In this document: piece by piece, positions 1 through 8,521 of the stretch
How the letters are laid out: every line of letters starts with the position of its first letter
Numbering within the stretch: the stretch's first letter is position 1
Assembly: GCA_910576385.1 (NCBI GenBank)
Contig: CAJTIR010000010.1
Location: forward strand, 1 to 64,000
DNA: 64,000 nt
Source: Lachnospiraceae bacterium
GTDB lineage: Bacteria > Bacillota > Clostridia > Lachnospirales > Lachnospiraceae
Direction of reading: 5' to 3'
Notes under the pieces: model-generated
The model's input: only the letters and a program-made list of their open reading frames with translations
The model's database searches: none
What the model was told of the DNA's origin: nothing
Made by a program: the position numbers and the translations under genes

Positions 1-155
1 GTAAAAAAGAACAAATAGAAAAAGTCCTTTAGGACTTAGTACAGAATGATGTTGCGGCTGGCGAACCCTTCGATGAGTCTTTAGACTCCAGAGCCGGTAA
101 TAAGCCCTTATAGGGCGTGAGCAAACCACCGGCTAAGCCGGTGGTTCTGATTTTT
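1..155 (+). ncRNA. Hairpin-rich stretch, candidate IS200/IS605 right end / TnpB omega-RNA
   Basis: Four hairpins follow one another: 22-37 (aagtcc/ggactt), 75-88 (gagtct/agactc), 104-116 (gccc/gggc) and 124-146 (a near-perfect 10-11 bp stem aaccaccggc/gccggtggtt), followed by a T-run at 151-156. This chain, ending in a strong GC-rich hairpin, resembles the 3' end of IS200/IS605-family elements, where the right end doubles as the scaffold of the TnpB guide RNA. No transposase or tnpB is visible; it would lie left of position 1. The alternative is an ordinary terminator (124-156) of an unseen rightward gene. The family assignment is inference from shape and sequence style only. Confidence 0.4.
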
Positions 156-191
156 TATATTATTAAAATGAAAGTAGTTACCAATATCTCA

Positions 192-305
192 TCATTTCTT
201 CCTTTTATATTCTTTCTCAAAAATTAAATCTTCTCTGTTTTCCTTTAACTCCAGCATCATGGCCGCCGTAAATCCAGGATGCCATTGTATCTTTGTGTCT
301 TCCAT
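192..305 (-). pseudogene. Truncated duplicate of the Rpn nuclease gene start
   Basis: Positions 205-305 are identical, base for base, to 1228-1328, the first 101 bases of the neighbouring Rpn-family gene including its ATG. Identity ends after codon 33 or 34; the frame then reads three or four unrelated codons and stops, giving a 37-codon remnant. The catalytic Asp and Glu-x-Lys of the intact gene are absent, so this piece cannot be a nuclease. The break lies about 50 bases from the putative IS200/IS605 end, so truncation by insertion or by recombination between two copies is plausible (inference). Confidence 0.75.
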
Positions 306-434
306 TCTTTTCCTTTTTAAAGGCACTTCATCTGCTTAAACTTTGTGGCTATGCCATCAGAGATACTGTTATTCCTGCCGCCTGATTAGGTGCCATATCT
401 TTCACTATAAACCATTCCAAAATTTTATATATAT

Positions 435-1328
435 TTAAAAGTATTCCATGATTTCTTCTTTGGATAAATTATATTTTTCTATTATTAACTCCTGGATCTT
501 TGTATCTCCATATCCGATACCTCTCAGTACATCTATGGTTCCCTTTATTCCCTCTCTTCTTCCTTCTTCTCTTCCTTCTTCTCTTCCCTCTTTCCACACT
601 TTTTCAGCTAATGCTTTTTCTCTCAATTGAATCTGAGGCTCCACAATCTCCATCAGCGCTTCAAACATCTTTCCATCTCCCTTCCATTCTTCCACTAATT
701 TCTGATTTGCTTCCAACATCACTCGCAATACGGAATCCGCAAGTTCTCTCTCACCTTTCTCCTTCAATTCTTGGATCCTTTCCAGTAATTTTCCTGCATC
801 GCTTTTCTCTACATTTCCTGACAGAACTCGCAGCCATGTATGTGTCTCCTGTTCCAGTTCTCTGGTGACAAGGATCTGCGTTGGAAACACAATCTTCCCT
901 TCCACATAATAGATCCCTCTTTTTTCTTGTCGGATCTGCTCCCCACGCTCTGTAAAATATGCAAATAATCCTTCTGGTTTTCCCTCTCGAATCAATGTTA
1001 CTGTGATCTCTTCTGCTTTCCTCTCATCCACATATTTTCCATACGATTTATACAAACTTGCATATCCCTGTACTTTATAAAAATCATCAATATCTAAATG
1101 ATCTCCTGGTGATTTATATTCTATTATGTTATGGATTCTAAAAAATTCTCCAATCTCATTGGCTATCATTACCCCTGCTTCTTTGCGGATTACCAACAGA
1201 TCTATCTCCAGCGGTTTTGTATTTAAATTATATTCTTTCTCAAAAATTAAATCTTCTCTGTTTTCCTTTAACTCCAGCATCATGGCCGCCGTAAATCCAG
1301 GATGCCATTGTATCTTTGTGTCTTCCAT
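435..1328 (-). CDS. Rpn family PD-(D/E)XK nuclease / putative transposase-like protein
   Basis: A 297-residue protein of the Rpn (recombination-promoting nuclease, formerly transposase_31-like) type common in multiple copies in Lachnospiraceae. The PD-(D/E)XK signature is visible as Asp43 in EIDLLVI and Glu70-x-Lys72 in IIEYKS, the usual metal-binding and catalytic residues. The C-terminal part carries a charged EEGR repeat linker (about residues 245-257) and a short helical tail with an IGYGD motif, both typical of the family. The linker is encoded by a purine-rich microrepeat (560-595) prone to length change. RecA-independent recombination has been shown for E. coli Rpn proteins; the role here is unknown. 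The first 101 bases are duplicated downstream (205-305). Confidence 0.85.
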   Translation of the reverse strand: MEDTKIQWHPGFTAAMMLELKENREDLIFEKEYNLNTKPLEIDLLVIRKEAGVMIANEIGEFFRIHNIIEYKSPGDHLDIDDFYKVQGYASLYKSYGKYVDERKAEEITVTLIREGKPEGLFAYFTERGEQIRQEKRGIYYVEGKIVFPTQILVTRELEQETHTWLRVLSGNVEKSDAGKLLERIQELKEKGERELADSVLRVMLEANQKLVEEWKGDGKMFEALMEIVEPQIQLREKALAEKVWKEGREEGREEGRREGIKGTIDVLRGIGYGDTKIQELIIEKYNLSKEEIMEYF

Positions 1329-1473
1329 ACTTTTTCCTTTTTTATTTGTAAACGATAAATTTATGTCTACTTTTATTTTAATATTTCTGAGATTATCAAT
1401 AGTAATTATCCATAAATTTCTATCATCTGCTCATTATATATGGTATTTTTTCTTATCTTTAGTATACTACCAT

Positions 1474-1515
1474 GTCAAAAAAACCACAACCCCGAAATAA
1501 TCAAGGATTGTGGTT
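1474..1515 (-). terminator. Terminator of the secreted-protein operon
   Basis: Stem 482-492/505-515 within 1474-1515 (11 bp, one G-T pair), followed on the minus strand by a run of seven T. It lies about 115 bases beyond the stop of the GH43-like gene at 1631 and before the Rpn gene promoter region. The opposite strand has only a short T-run, so it acts mainly leftward. Confidence 0.7.
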
Positions 1516-1522
1516 CTTTTAA

Positions 1523-1618
1523 AAGGTATACCCAAGGGCACCCCATCATGCCATACGGCGTGTCATAAGGTATACCCAAGGGCACCCCATCATGCCATAC
1601 GGCGTGTCATAAGGTATA
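1523..1618. repeat. Two 44-bp tandem repeats plus 8-bp remnant
   Basis: The unit starting aaggtatacccaaggg is present twice without mismatch (1523-1566 and 1567-1610), and its first eight bases occur a third time (1611-1618). A diverged relative lies at 31647-31692. Units begin and end with tatacc/ggtata complementarity, so each can fold. The array sits between the terminator and the stop codon of the GH43-like gene. It is probably a dispersed intergenic repeat of the genome; no coding potential. Confidence 0.85.
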
Positions 1619-1630
1619 AATTTACAGTTC

Positions 1631-4252
1631 TTATTTTACCTTCACAGTGATCGTTGCCTTTGCCTTCTTATTGTTACCTGCTGTAACTGTTACTTTGGCA
1701 GTTCCCTTCTTTTTGGCAGTAATCTTACCAGTCTTGGAAACGGCTGCAATCTTGGACTTATTAGACTTATATGTAAACTTAGAGCATACAGTTCCTTTTG
1801 GAATCGTTACTTTGATCTGGAAGGTTTTCTTCTTTTTCAAGGTTATAGATTTCTTATTTAAAGTAATCTTACTTGGAATCCCCTTCACTGTCACTTTACA
1901 AGTTGCTTTGGCACCGCCAGGTGCTGTCGCTGTAATTGTAACAGTTCCTTTTTTCTTAGCGGTAACTACGCCAGTCTTAGGATTCACAGACGCAGTCTTA
2001 GGCGCACTGCTCTTAAAGGTAATCTTGCTGGTTTCAGAATCAAGATCTGCCTCTGCCTTCACAGTCGCTGTCTTCTTCAGTCCGTCTGTTGCCTTTGTAC
2101 AGATAGTGAGCGTAGGTTCCGAAACAATTGTCACTGCGCCGGCTTTGAGTTCTGGCACTGTCTTAAGCTTACTGTCAATCAACCTGTCTGCACGGTCAAT
2201 CAGAGTGTCAAGATCTGCAATCGTCTCGTTGCCTTTCAGTTTCTTTTCAAGCATTTTCTTCATTGCAGCTTTGACGTCATCACTGTAAACATTGCTCTTT
2301 GACGCAGCGTCCAGCTCTTTCATCTTGGCATCATATTCTCTGGTATCAACAGAAATATAATCAATCTTATGGAAATTATCAATGGATGGATCTGCATTGT
2401 AAGTATCAATCATTGTATTGTACTCTTCCACTGTAATCGGAATCATACCGCCATGTGTACCTACATCATCACCTGTACGCCAATTGATCTCGTTTCCTTT
2501 TTCATCTTTCTTCTTTTCGGCTTTCTTGATACTATTAGGAACCGATAAATCTGTGGTTAAATAAGGCTCATAACGAATACTCATATCTCCATAATTATCA
2601 ATCATGACACACCATTCATCACGATCGATAAACTTAAACATAGTAGCGCCTTCATATCCCCACAACTGTTGTTCAATTGCTTTCTGCTCAATCTTTTTAA
2701 AATGATTTCCTACGGACTGATCTTTAAACCAGTTAAAGACAACTTCTGCACGTTTCAATAAATTGGGATCATTCGTGATTTTTGACAAATCTGCCTTCGT
2801 GCTGTAGGAAACGCCATCCAATGTAAAAGGAGTAATTTTTACAGGGTCAGTTTCTTCGTAGGGCTTGCTTGGATCCAATACCGTTTCTGCTGACATTAAT
2901 TCATTGTGATTGTTACTCTCGTCTTTCACTAAGCGGTACAAGGTTCCGTAAGGATTCGTCACATTTCCATCTTTGTCTTTTTCTGCCACCCAGAGCTGTG
3001 ATGTATCGATATTTCCATAACCGCTATTGTTGGAATGTCCAGGATGGTTTTTATAAAAAGGTTCCTGTTCATAAAGCTTTGTTGGTCCAAAATTTACAAA
3101 ATCTGTAGTCTCACAACAGTAAAGACGATCTCTGGAAGCTCCGTCTGCGTCCACACGTCCAGACCAATACAACAGATAATTATCTTTTTCTGGATTGTAG
3201 ATTGCTTCTGGCGCCCAAGACATTGCTAAACCGACTTTCTCCTCTTTTCCATCTTTTGCACCTTTCTCATCCTTTGCACCTTTTATATCCATATCTACCC
3301 AACGTCTAGTCCAATGTACCCAATCCTCTGTCTCATAGACAAATAACTTTGTACTTCCAACTCCTACGGTGGATGTTAATCCCCAATTTCCACAGAGATT
3401 TCCTTCCTTACTTCCATTATATTGATCAGAATGCGTATTTAAGTCAGTGGCAAGAAGCCATATTTTGTTAGAATCACTGCCATCTTTTTTAGATCCACGA
3501 ATTAAATATGGATCACGAACCCCCTGGTCTATACCTTCAAATGGGAATAATACAGAAGCATCTCCACTGGTAGTCTGAGTAACATCTGTACCATCTGCCA
3601 CTTTATAATTGACACTATTCGTTCCACAGCTCTCAATGTTATCTATATAATCAGAACCTGTCTGAAATATTGGTTTACAGCCGTTTAATGCTGTCCAATA
3701 CATCCCATCCTCACTCAAGAAAAAATGAATCTGCTGGACATCTGTCCAATCCTTCTTTGATTCTGCTTCAGTATTTGCTGGATTTAGTACATCTGAAAAA
3801 CACACATACACATACCCCGCATAAGAATCCTCAGTCAATCCTGCACGGATCGTCAAAGGGAATTTCTTCACCAGCTTGCCATCTTCTGATGTCACTTCTA
3901 CACCTGTTGGCGGTGTTATGGTTGCCGTAAGGGTGAACTGATAGTCATCCTCACCTGCAGCCGGCCTTGTTATTTTTAACATATTTCCTTCAATAGAAGC
4001 ATATTTTGCATCTTTGGATTCCACACTGTACGCAATGGTTGCACCGTCCAATCCTTCTATCGTAGTAGGAAGCTGCAGATCACCTGTCAGAAGCTGATTA
4101 ATCTCAGATTCACGGATCGTCAAGCCTTCTTCTACCGCAGTGTAAGGATTTACTGCTGCCTTTACACCCAGGCCTGCAGCCGGCCAAGAGCCGACTGCCA
4201 TGCCTGCGGTAAGACAAGCAGCAAGTAATACGCTCACGATTCTACGTCTCAT
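1631..4252 (-). CDS. Secreted GH43-like glycoside hydrolase with C-terminal BIG2 domains
   Basis: An 873-residue exported protein. A signal peptide occupies about residues 1-33. Next comes an Ig-like module (about 38-135), then a region with the repeated aromatic blades of a five-bladed beta-propeller (about 140-600): blade-like segments GVRDPYLIRG, IWLLATDLN, SWAPEAIYN and YLLYWSG. The RDP aspartate fits the GH43 catalytic base; the other two acidic residues are less certain, so substrate is open (arabinan or xylan side chains are typical). The C-terminus (about 715-873) holds two BIG2 Ig-like domains rich in lysine and ends in VKVK, without LPXTG or dockerin. It is the last gene of a three-gene leftward operon, 27 bases behind its neighbour. 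Confidence 0.75.
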   Translation of the reverse strand: MRRRIVSVLLAACLTAGMAVGSWPAAGLGVKAAVNPYTAVEEGLTIRESEINQLLTGDLQLPTTIEGLDGATIAYSVESKDAKYASIEGNMLKITRPAAGEDDYQFTLTATITPPTGVEVTSEDGKLVKKFPLTIRAGLTEDSYAGYVYVCFSDVLNPANTEAESKKDWTDVQQIHFFLSEDGMYWTALNGCKPIFQTGSDYIDNIESCGTNSVNYKVADGTDVTQTTSGDASVLFPFEGIDQGVRDPYLIRGSKKDGSDSNKIWLLATDLNTHSDQYNGSKEGNLCGNWGLTSTVGVGSTKLFVYETEDWVHWTRRWVDMDIKGAKDEKGAKDGKEEKVGLAMSWAPEAIYNPEKDNYLLYWSGRVDADGASRDRLYCCETTDFVNFGPTKLYEQEPFYKNHPGHSNNSGYGNIDTSQLWVAEKDKDGNVTNPYGTLYRLVKDESNNHNELMSAETVLDPSKPYEETDPVKITPFTLDGVSYSTKADLSKITNDPNLLKRAEVVFNWFKDQSVGNHFKKIEQKAIEQQLWGYEGATMFKFIDRDEWCVMIDNYGDMSIRYEPYLTTDLSVPNSIKKAEKKKDEKGNEINWRTGDDVGTHGGMIPITVEEYNTMIDTYNADPSIDNFHKIDYISVDTREYDAKMKELDAASKSNVYSDDVKAAMKKMLEKKLKGNETIADLDTLIDRADRLIDSKLKTVPELKAGAVTIVSEPTLTICTKATDGLKKTATVKAEADLDSETSKITFKSSAPKTASVNPKTGVVTAKKKGTVTITATAPGGAKATCKVTVKGIPSKITLNKKSITLKKKKTFQIKVTIPKGTVCSKFTYKSNKSKIAAVSKTGKITAKKKGTAKVTVTAGNNKKAKATITVKVK

Positions 4253-4279
4253 ATAGACTTACCTCCTGTCTGTTATCTA

Positions 4280-7200
4280 TTATTTTTTCTTAATAGTAAT
4301 GGTCTTTGTCATAGTTACACCGCCAACCTTAGCTGTTACTTTTACTTTACCAGCTTTCTTCAAAGCAGTCAGTTTTCCTTTCTGGGTAATCTTCGCCAGT
4401 TTCTTGCCCTTCTTATCTAAAGACCATTTAACTTTACCACTAATTCCTTTTACTTTTAATTGAATAGATTTCTTAATTTTTACGCTGGTAGGACCGGTAA
4501 TCTCACCAACCTTAACGGTAACAGTCTTAGTAATACTCTTGCCAGCTAAAGAAACCTTTACATAAACTTTTCCGGTTCCGGCTTTCTTAGCAGTTATTCT
4601 ACCACTCTTATTTACAGAAACAGCGCCAGTTGCACGGTATGCCACCTTAGCAGAGTTCTTTAATGCAGTTGAATAGGTCTTTGGATAAGTAACAGAGATT
4701 GTCGTAGTCTTACCCTTTGGCAATTTAGCTTTTTTTGCCTTAGCTGTAATCTGCTTCACATCTAAATCTACCTTAACCAATGTCTGATATTCTACTGCAT
4801 AGCCGTCAGATTTTGCAGTTACTGTGGTGAGAATCAGTGCATATCCTGCTTTCACTCCAGTCACTGTACCACTAGAATTTACGGTAGCTACAGATGGTGT
4901 CTGAGACTTATAGGTAACAGTTACAATATCTTTTACAACTGTTGGAACTGCCTTATTCATTACACTTACAGTTCCCTTAGGCATTACAGAAACATTCTCT
5001 TTTACCAGATCAACTTTATCAATCTCAGTAAATGGATCGAGATAGAGGTCACTGTACTCTTTGTTAGCAATTGCCTTTTCAATATTTTTCACTAAAGTAT
5101 CCACTTCAGTCTGTGACAAAACTGCTTCTGCTTTCTCTACAAGAGCCTTAATCTTAGCCTTGGAATTATCTGAACGATATGGATCATCCAACGCCTTCTT
5201 TGCTTCAGCGACAGCAGTCGTCAATGCTGTTTTATCTGCCGGCTTAACGGTCAGAGTAAATGTGGTCTCTGCGGTTAAGATGCCGCTTCCAACTTTTGCG
5301 GTCAATACTACCTGTGTATCTGCTGCCTGATTCATTACAGTACCTTTATCTGTGATTACATCCTTATTTGAAGTTTCCCAGGTAATTGGCATCTCTTCAA
5401 AGGTGGATGGCAGAGGCAGGTTATATTTCACCTCATCCTTAGATGGATTCTTGCTGCCAAGAATCTTGTCAACAGTAAAGTTATCTTTGAAATTCTTTTC
5501 AAATGGCTCTCTATAAGCCTCCTGCACTTCATCATTCGTCAAAGCCTTATTGTAAACTTTAAACTTGGAAACTTTTCCTTGGTAGTAACCATCTGGAGCC
5601 CAGCAAGATCTGCCAATAAAGCCCAGAACACCATTCTCTGTTCCTGGTGTCACTACATCATCCATAATACTATAGCCGGACTTCAATTCATTGCCATCGT
5701 CTCCCTTAACCTGGATACCATTCCAGTAAAGTCTGATTGTACCATGATCAAATACCATATTTACTGTATATGTCTTATCAATCTCTGGCTGCGTAGATGT
5801 AGCAAACAATTTCTCTGTACTGCTGTTCTTAATACCAGATCTCAAAGTTTTACCTTCAAAGTTTGGTGAAAGGAACATATAATTGGTACCTGAACTTTTA
5901 ACCTTAGAACCTAAACAGAACAACCATGCATTATTACCACAATTCTTATTCTTTGCAAATTCTATTTCGATTGTAAACTTTTCTTTATCATCCAAGCTGT
6001 CCATAATCTCAAGAGGAAGCTCAACATATGACTGATCTCCTAAAGTCATAACCCCATCCTTAAAGGTAATATTATTACCCTCAAGCCATGCGTCATTGCC
6101 ATTTTCAGATTTGTCAACTAAGGTATTATCACCTGTTTGAGCGCCAGCAAAATCATAATCTGCTGCTACTTCCGGTTTCTCTGCTGATGGATCGTTTACT
6201 TTGACAGTTACAGTAGTTTCTTTTGTTGTTGTTCCAATTTTTACTTTTGCTGTAATAACAGCATCACCCGCTGCAACACCTGTTACAGTAGCTTTTAATG
6301 GATTTTCATTATCTTTAGCAACAGTTGCTACTGCTGGAGTACCACTGGTATAAGTGATTTCTGCATTTTCTGTGGTAACGCCGTCCGGCAGAGTTATGGT
6401 AAAGTCTTTGCTCTCAGCGATCTTAACGCTTAATTTACTAGGAGCTGCTGTAATCTCACCTTCTCCCAGAAGCTCTTCTTCTGTCTTATCGCCAACAAAT
6501 AATTTTCTTACTTCGCCGTCTGACAATACATCACTGTATACAACAATGTCATCTACCAGACCTTTGAATAAATCGTCGCCACCCCAGTAAGTTGCTCCTA
6601 CAAAGAGTTTTCTGCCTACTCCATTTAAAGCTTCCGTGACACCTTCCTGAGTCTTAACCAATGTACCATTTTTATAGAACTTTAAGGTAGAACCATCTTG
6701 AGTTAAAGTCAGCATGGTCCAAGCATTGACTGGAACTTCTGGCTGAGCATAGGTCTGATGAGCATAATTGTTTTCTCCTGACGCCTGAGAATTGGACCAA
6801 AGTTTTACTTTATTAGTTGTTGTAGTATTGCCATTCTCTCCTGCAAAAGCAACCCACTCTTCTGCTTCTGCTGTACCATCTCCTGCAAGCATAACGGCCT
6901 GATTATTTACAAGAGCTGCACTCGGATTTACCCATACAGATACTGTATACTTAGAACCAATATTTTCAACAGGCAACTGCAAACCATAGTCTCCCAGTTT
7001 GATTGCTTTATCTGTCGTCTCACCAGTTCTACCTGTATCAAACGCAGGTGTAGCTGTAGAAGCTGCAGCACCTTTTCCTACGACTTCTACATCTGCTGGC
7101 AATGCGCTGTCATTAAAGTTATAATCTATCGTCGCCTGAACTGCTCCTCTAACAGTAACCTTTGTCGTTGCTGTTGCCTTTTTTGCCGCATCACTTTTAC

Positions 7201-8458
7201 TTGCTGCTGTGGTAGTGATATCTGTTTCACCTGCTGCAACTGCAGTAACTTTTCCAGTTGCATCTACTGTTGCTTTTGTGGGATCACTTGATTCAAAAGT
7301 AAGTGTAACATCATCCTTTGTAAGACCTTCTGGAAGTGTCACCTTAATTGTCTGATGCTCGCCCTCTGCGAGAAGCATAGTCTTATCTACCGTAATTCCT
7401 TTTTCTGCAAGTACATCACCCTTGGTCTTAACAGTAACAGTTGTCTCTTTCTTTGCAGTTCCACCATTGTTTGCAAGTGTTGCCGTTGTTTCAATTACAG
7501 CTGTACCTGCTACTTTTGCAGTCACTTTTCCAGTCGCGTCTACAGTTGCAATATTTTCTGATTTTGACTGATAAGAAAAGCTTACTTCTGATTCTTCAAT
7601 CCCTGTAGGAATTGTTGTCTCAATCTGGCCTTCCTGTCCTTCTACCAATTCCAGTGTCTCTGTTGCAGTGAAGTTCTGTAAGATCTCAGACTTGTCATCT
7701 GTACCTAAATATAAGTATTTTACTTGATCTGCTGTCAAAGCCTGATTATATACATTGACGTCATCATAACAGCCATAGAAATTGCCATCCCACTTATTGG
7801 TGGCAAGGGCAATAAACTGATCCGCATCTTCCATACCTTTATTCCATGTTTTACCTTCTGGATTTGTTACTTTTTTCTCTCCATTGAGATAAACATCTGC
7901 ATCTGTTCCGCGCTGTACAAGCGTTATCATCTGCCATTGATCCTGAACAATTTGAATATCTCCATTTTCATTGCCTGGAGACCAACATGCTACTGCACCA
8001 GTATTATTACGTGTAGCGATAGATACCCATTTTTCATTATTTGATGTATGTCTACCTACAAATAACAGAGAGGTTGCCCACTTTCCTTTAGAAATATCTG
8101 TCGGTTTCACCCAGAAGGAAATCGTATAATTATCACCAAGCTGTTTCTCTGGCAAGATCAAGCCATGTTTACCCTGGGTATCAACTGCATAATCCCCTGC
8201 TTTCCCACTTCTTCCAGGCACATATTTAATCGGATCATTATAATCCAAAAGTACATCAGAGTCTTTACCACAACTTGACTTTGCTACTACATTTGTTCCC
8301 AAATCAGGGGAAACTTGATCTTTCTTTGTGTTAAAATCATAAGTTCCAATTGGTGTGGGCTGCTCTGCTGCCTTTGCTGTTGTTACATTTCCTGTAAATA
8401 CGGAAGTAACTACCATAGCGCATGCCAGCAATCCACTGACTATTTTTTTATACTTCAT
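4280..8458 (-). CDS. Secreted multi-domain LamG/BIG2 protein
   Basis: A 1392-residue exported protein with a signal peptide (about 1-31, cleavage near TAKAAEQ). Domains in order, by eye: LamG/concanavalin-like lectin (35-250), two BIG2 domains (258-435), LamG (440-655), BIG2 (665-765), LamG (770-1005), an atrophied bacterial Ig domain (1010-1095), a FIVAR-like helical segment (1098-1165), then three further Ig-like repeats to the end. No glycosidase catalytic motif was found, so it most likely binds carbohydrate or cell surface for its two GH43 neighbours. The C-terminus ends TITIKKK with no sorting signal. LamG domains can fold around carbohydrate or protein ligands; the ligand cannot be read from sequence. 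Confidence 0.75.
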   Translation of the reverse strand: MKYKKIVSGLLACAMVVTSVFTGNVTTAKAAEQPTPIGTYDFNTKKDQVSPDLGTNVVAKSSCGKDSDVLLDYNDPIKYVPGRSGKAGDYAVDTQGKHGLILPEKQLGDNYTISFWVKPTDISKGKWATSLLFVGRHTSNNEKWVSIATRNNTGAVACWSPGNENGDIQIVQDQWQMITLVQRGTDADVYLNGEKKVTNPEGKTWNKGMEDADQFIALATNKWDGNFYGCYDDVNVYNQALTADQVKYLYLGTDDKSEILQNFTATETLELVEGQEGQIETTIPTGIEESEVSFSYQSKSENIATVDATGKVTAKVAGTAVIETTATLANNGGTAKKETTVTVKTKGDVLAEKGITVDKTMLLAEGEHQTIKVTLPEGLTKDDVTLTFESSDPTKATVDATGKVTAVAAGETDITTTAASKSDAAKKATATTKVTVRGAVQATIDYNFNDSALPADVEVVGKGAAASTATPAFDTGRTGETTDKAIKLGDYGLQLPVENIGSKYTVSVWVNPSAALVNNQAVMLAGDGTAEAEEWVAFAGENGNTTTTNKVKLWSNSQASGENNYAHQTYAQPEVPVNAWTMLTLTQDGSTLKFYKNGTLVKTQEGVTEALNGVGRKLFVGATYWGGDDLFKGLVDDIVVYSDVLSDGEVRKLFVGDKTEEELLGEGEITAAPSKLSVKIAESKDFTITLPDGVTTENAEITYTSGTPAVATVAKDNENPLKATVTGVAAGDAVITAKVKIGTTTKETTVTVKVNDPSAEKPEVAADYDFAGAQTGDNTLVDKSENGNDAWLEGNNITFKDGVMTLGDQSYVELPLEIMDSLDDKEKFTIEIEFAKNKNCGNNAWLFCLGSKVKSSGTNYMFLSPNFEGKTLRSGIKNSSTEKLFATSTQPEIDKTYTVNMVFDHGTIRLYWNGIQVKGDDGNELKSGYSIMDDVVTPGTENGVLGFIGRSCWAPDGYYQGKVSKFKVYNKALTNDEVQEAYREPFEKNFKDNFTVDKILGSKNPSKDEVKYNLPLPSTFEEMPITWETSNKDVITDKGTVMNQAADTQVVLTAKVGSGILTAETTFTLTVKPADKTALTTAVAEAKKALDDPYRSDNSKAKIKALVEKAEAVLSQTEVDTLVKNIEKAIANKEYSDLYLDPFTEIDKVDLVKENVSVMPKGTVSVMNKAVPTVVKDIVTVTYKSQTPSVATVNSSGTVTGVKAGYALILTTVTAKSDGYAVEYQTLVKVDLDVKQITAKAKKAKLPKGKTTTISVTYPKTYSTALKNSAKVAYRATGAVSVNKSGRITAKKAGTGKVYVKVSLAGKSITKTVTVKVGEITGPTSVKIKKSIQLKVKGISGKVKWSLDKKGKKLAKITQKGKLTALKKAGKVKVTAKVGGVTMTKTITIKKK

Positions 8459-8521
8459 TTCTTTTTCTCCCTTCCCTTAGAGATTTTATTGATCTGATTT
8501 TCCAGATTTCTGTATTCCTAT

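Noticed and set aside
1631-8458. Sortase or dockerin anchors on the secreted proteins
   Set aside because: The C-termini end in lysine-rich Ig repeats without LPXTG, hydrophobic tail or duplicated calcium loops.
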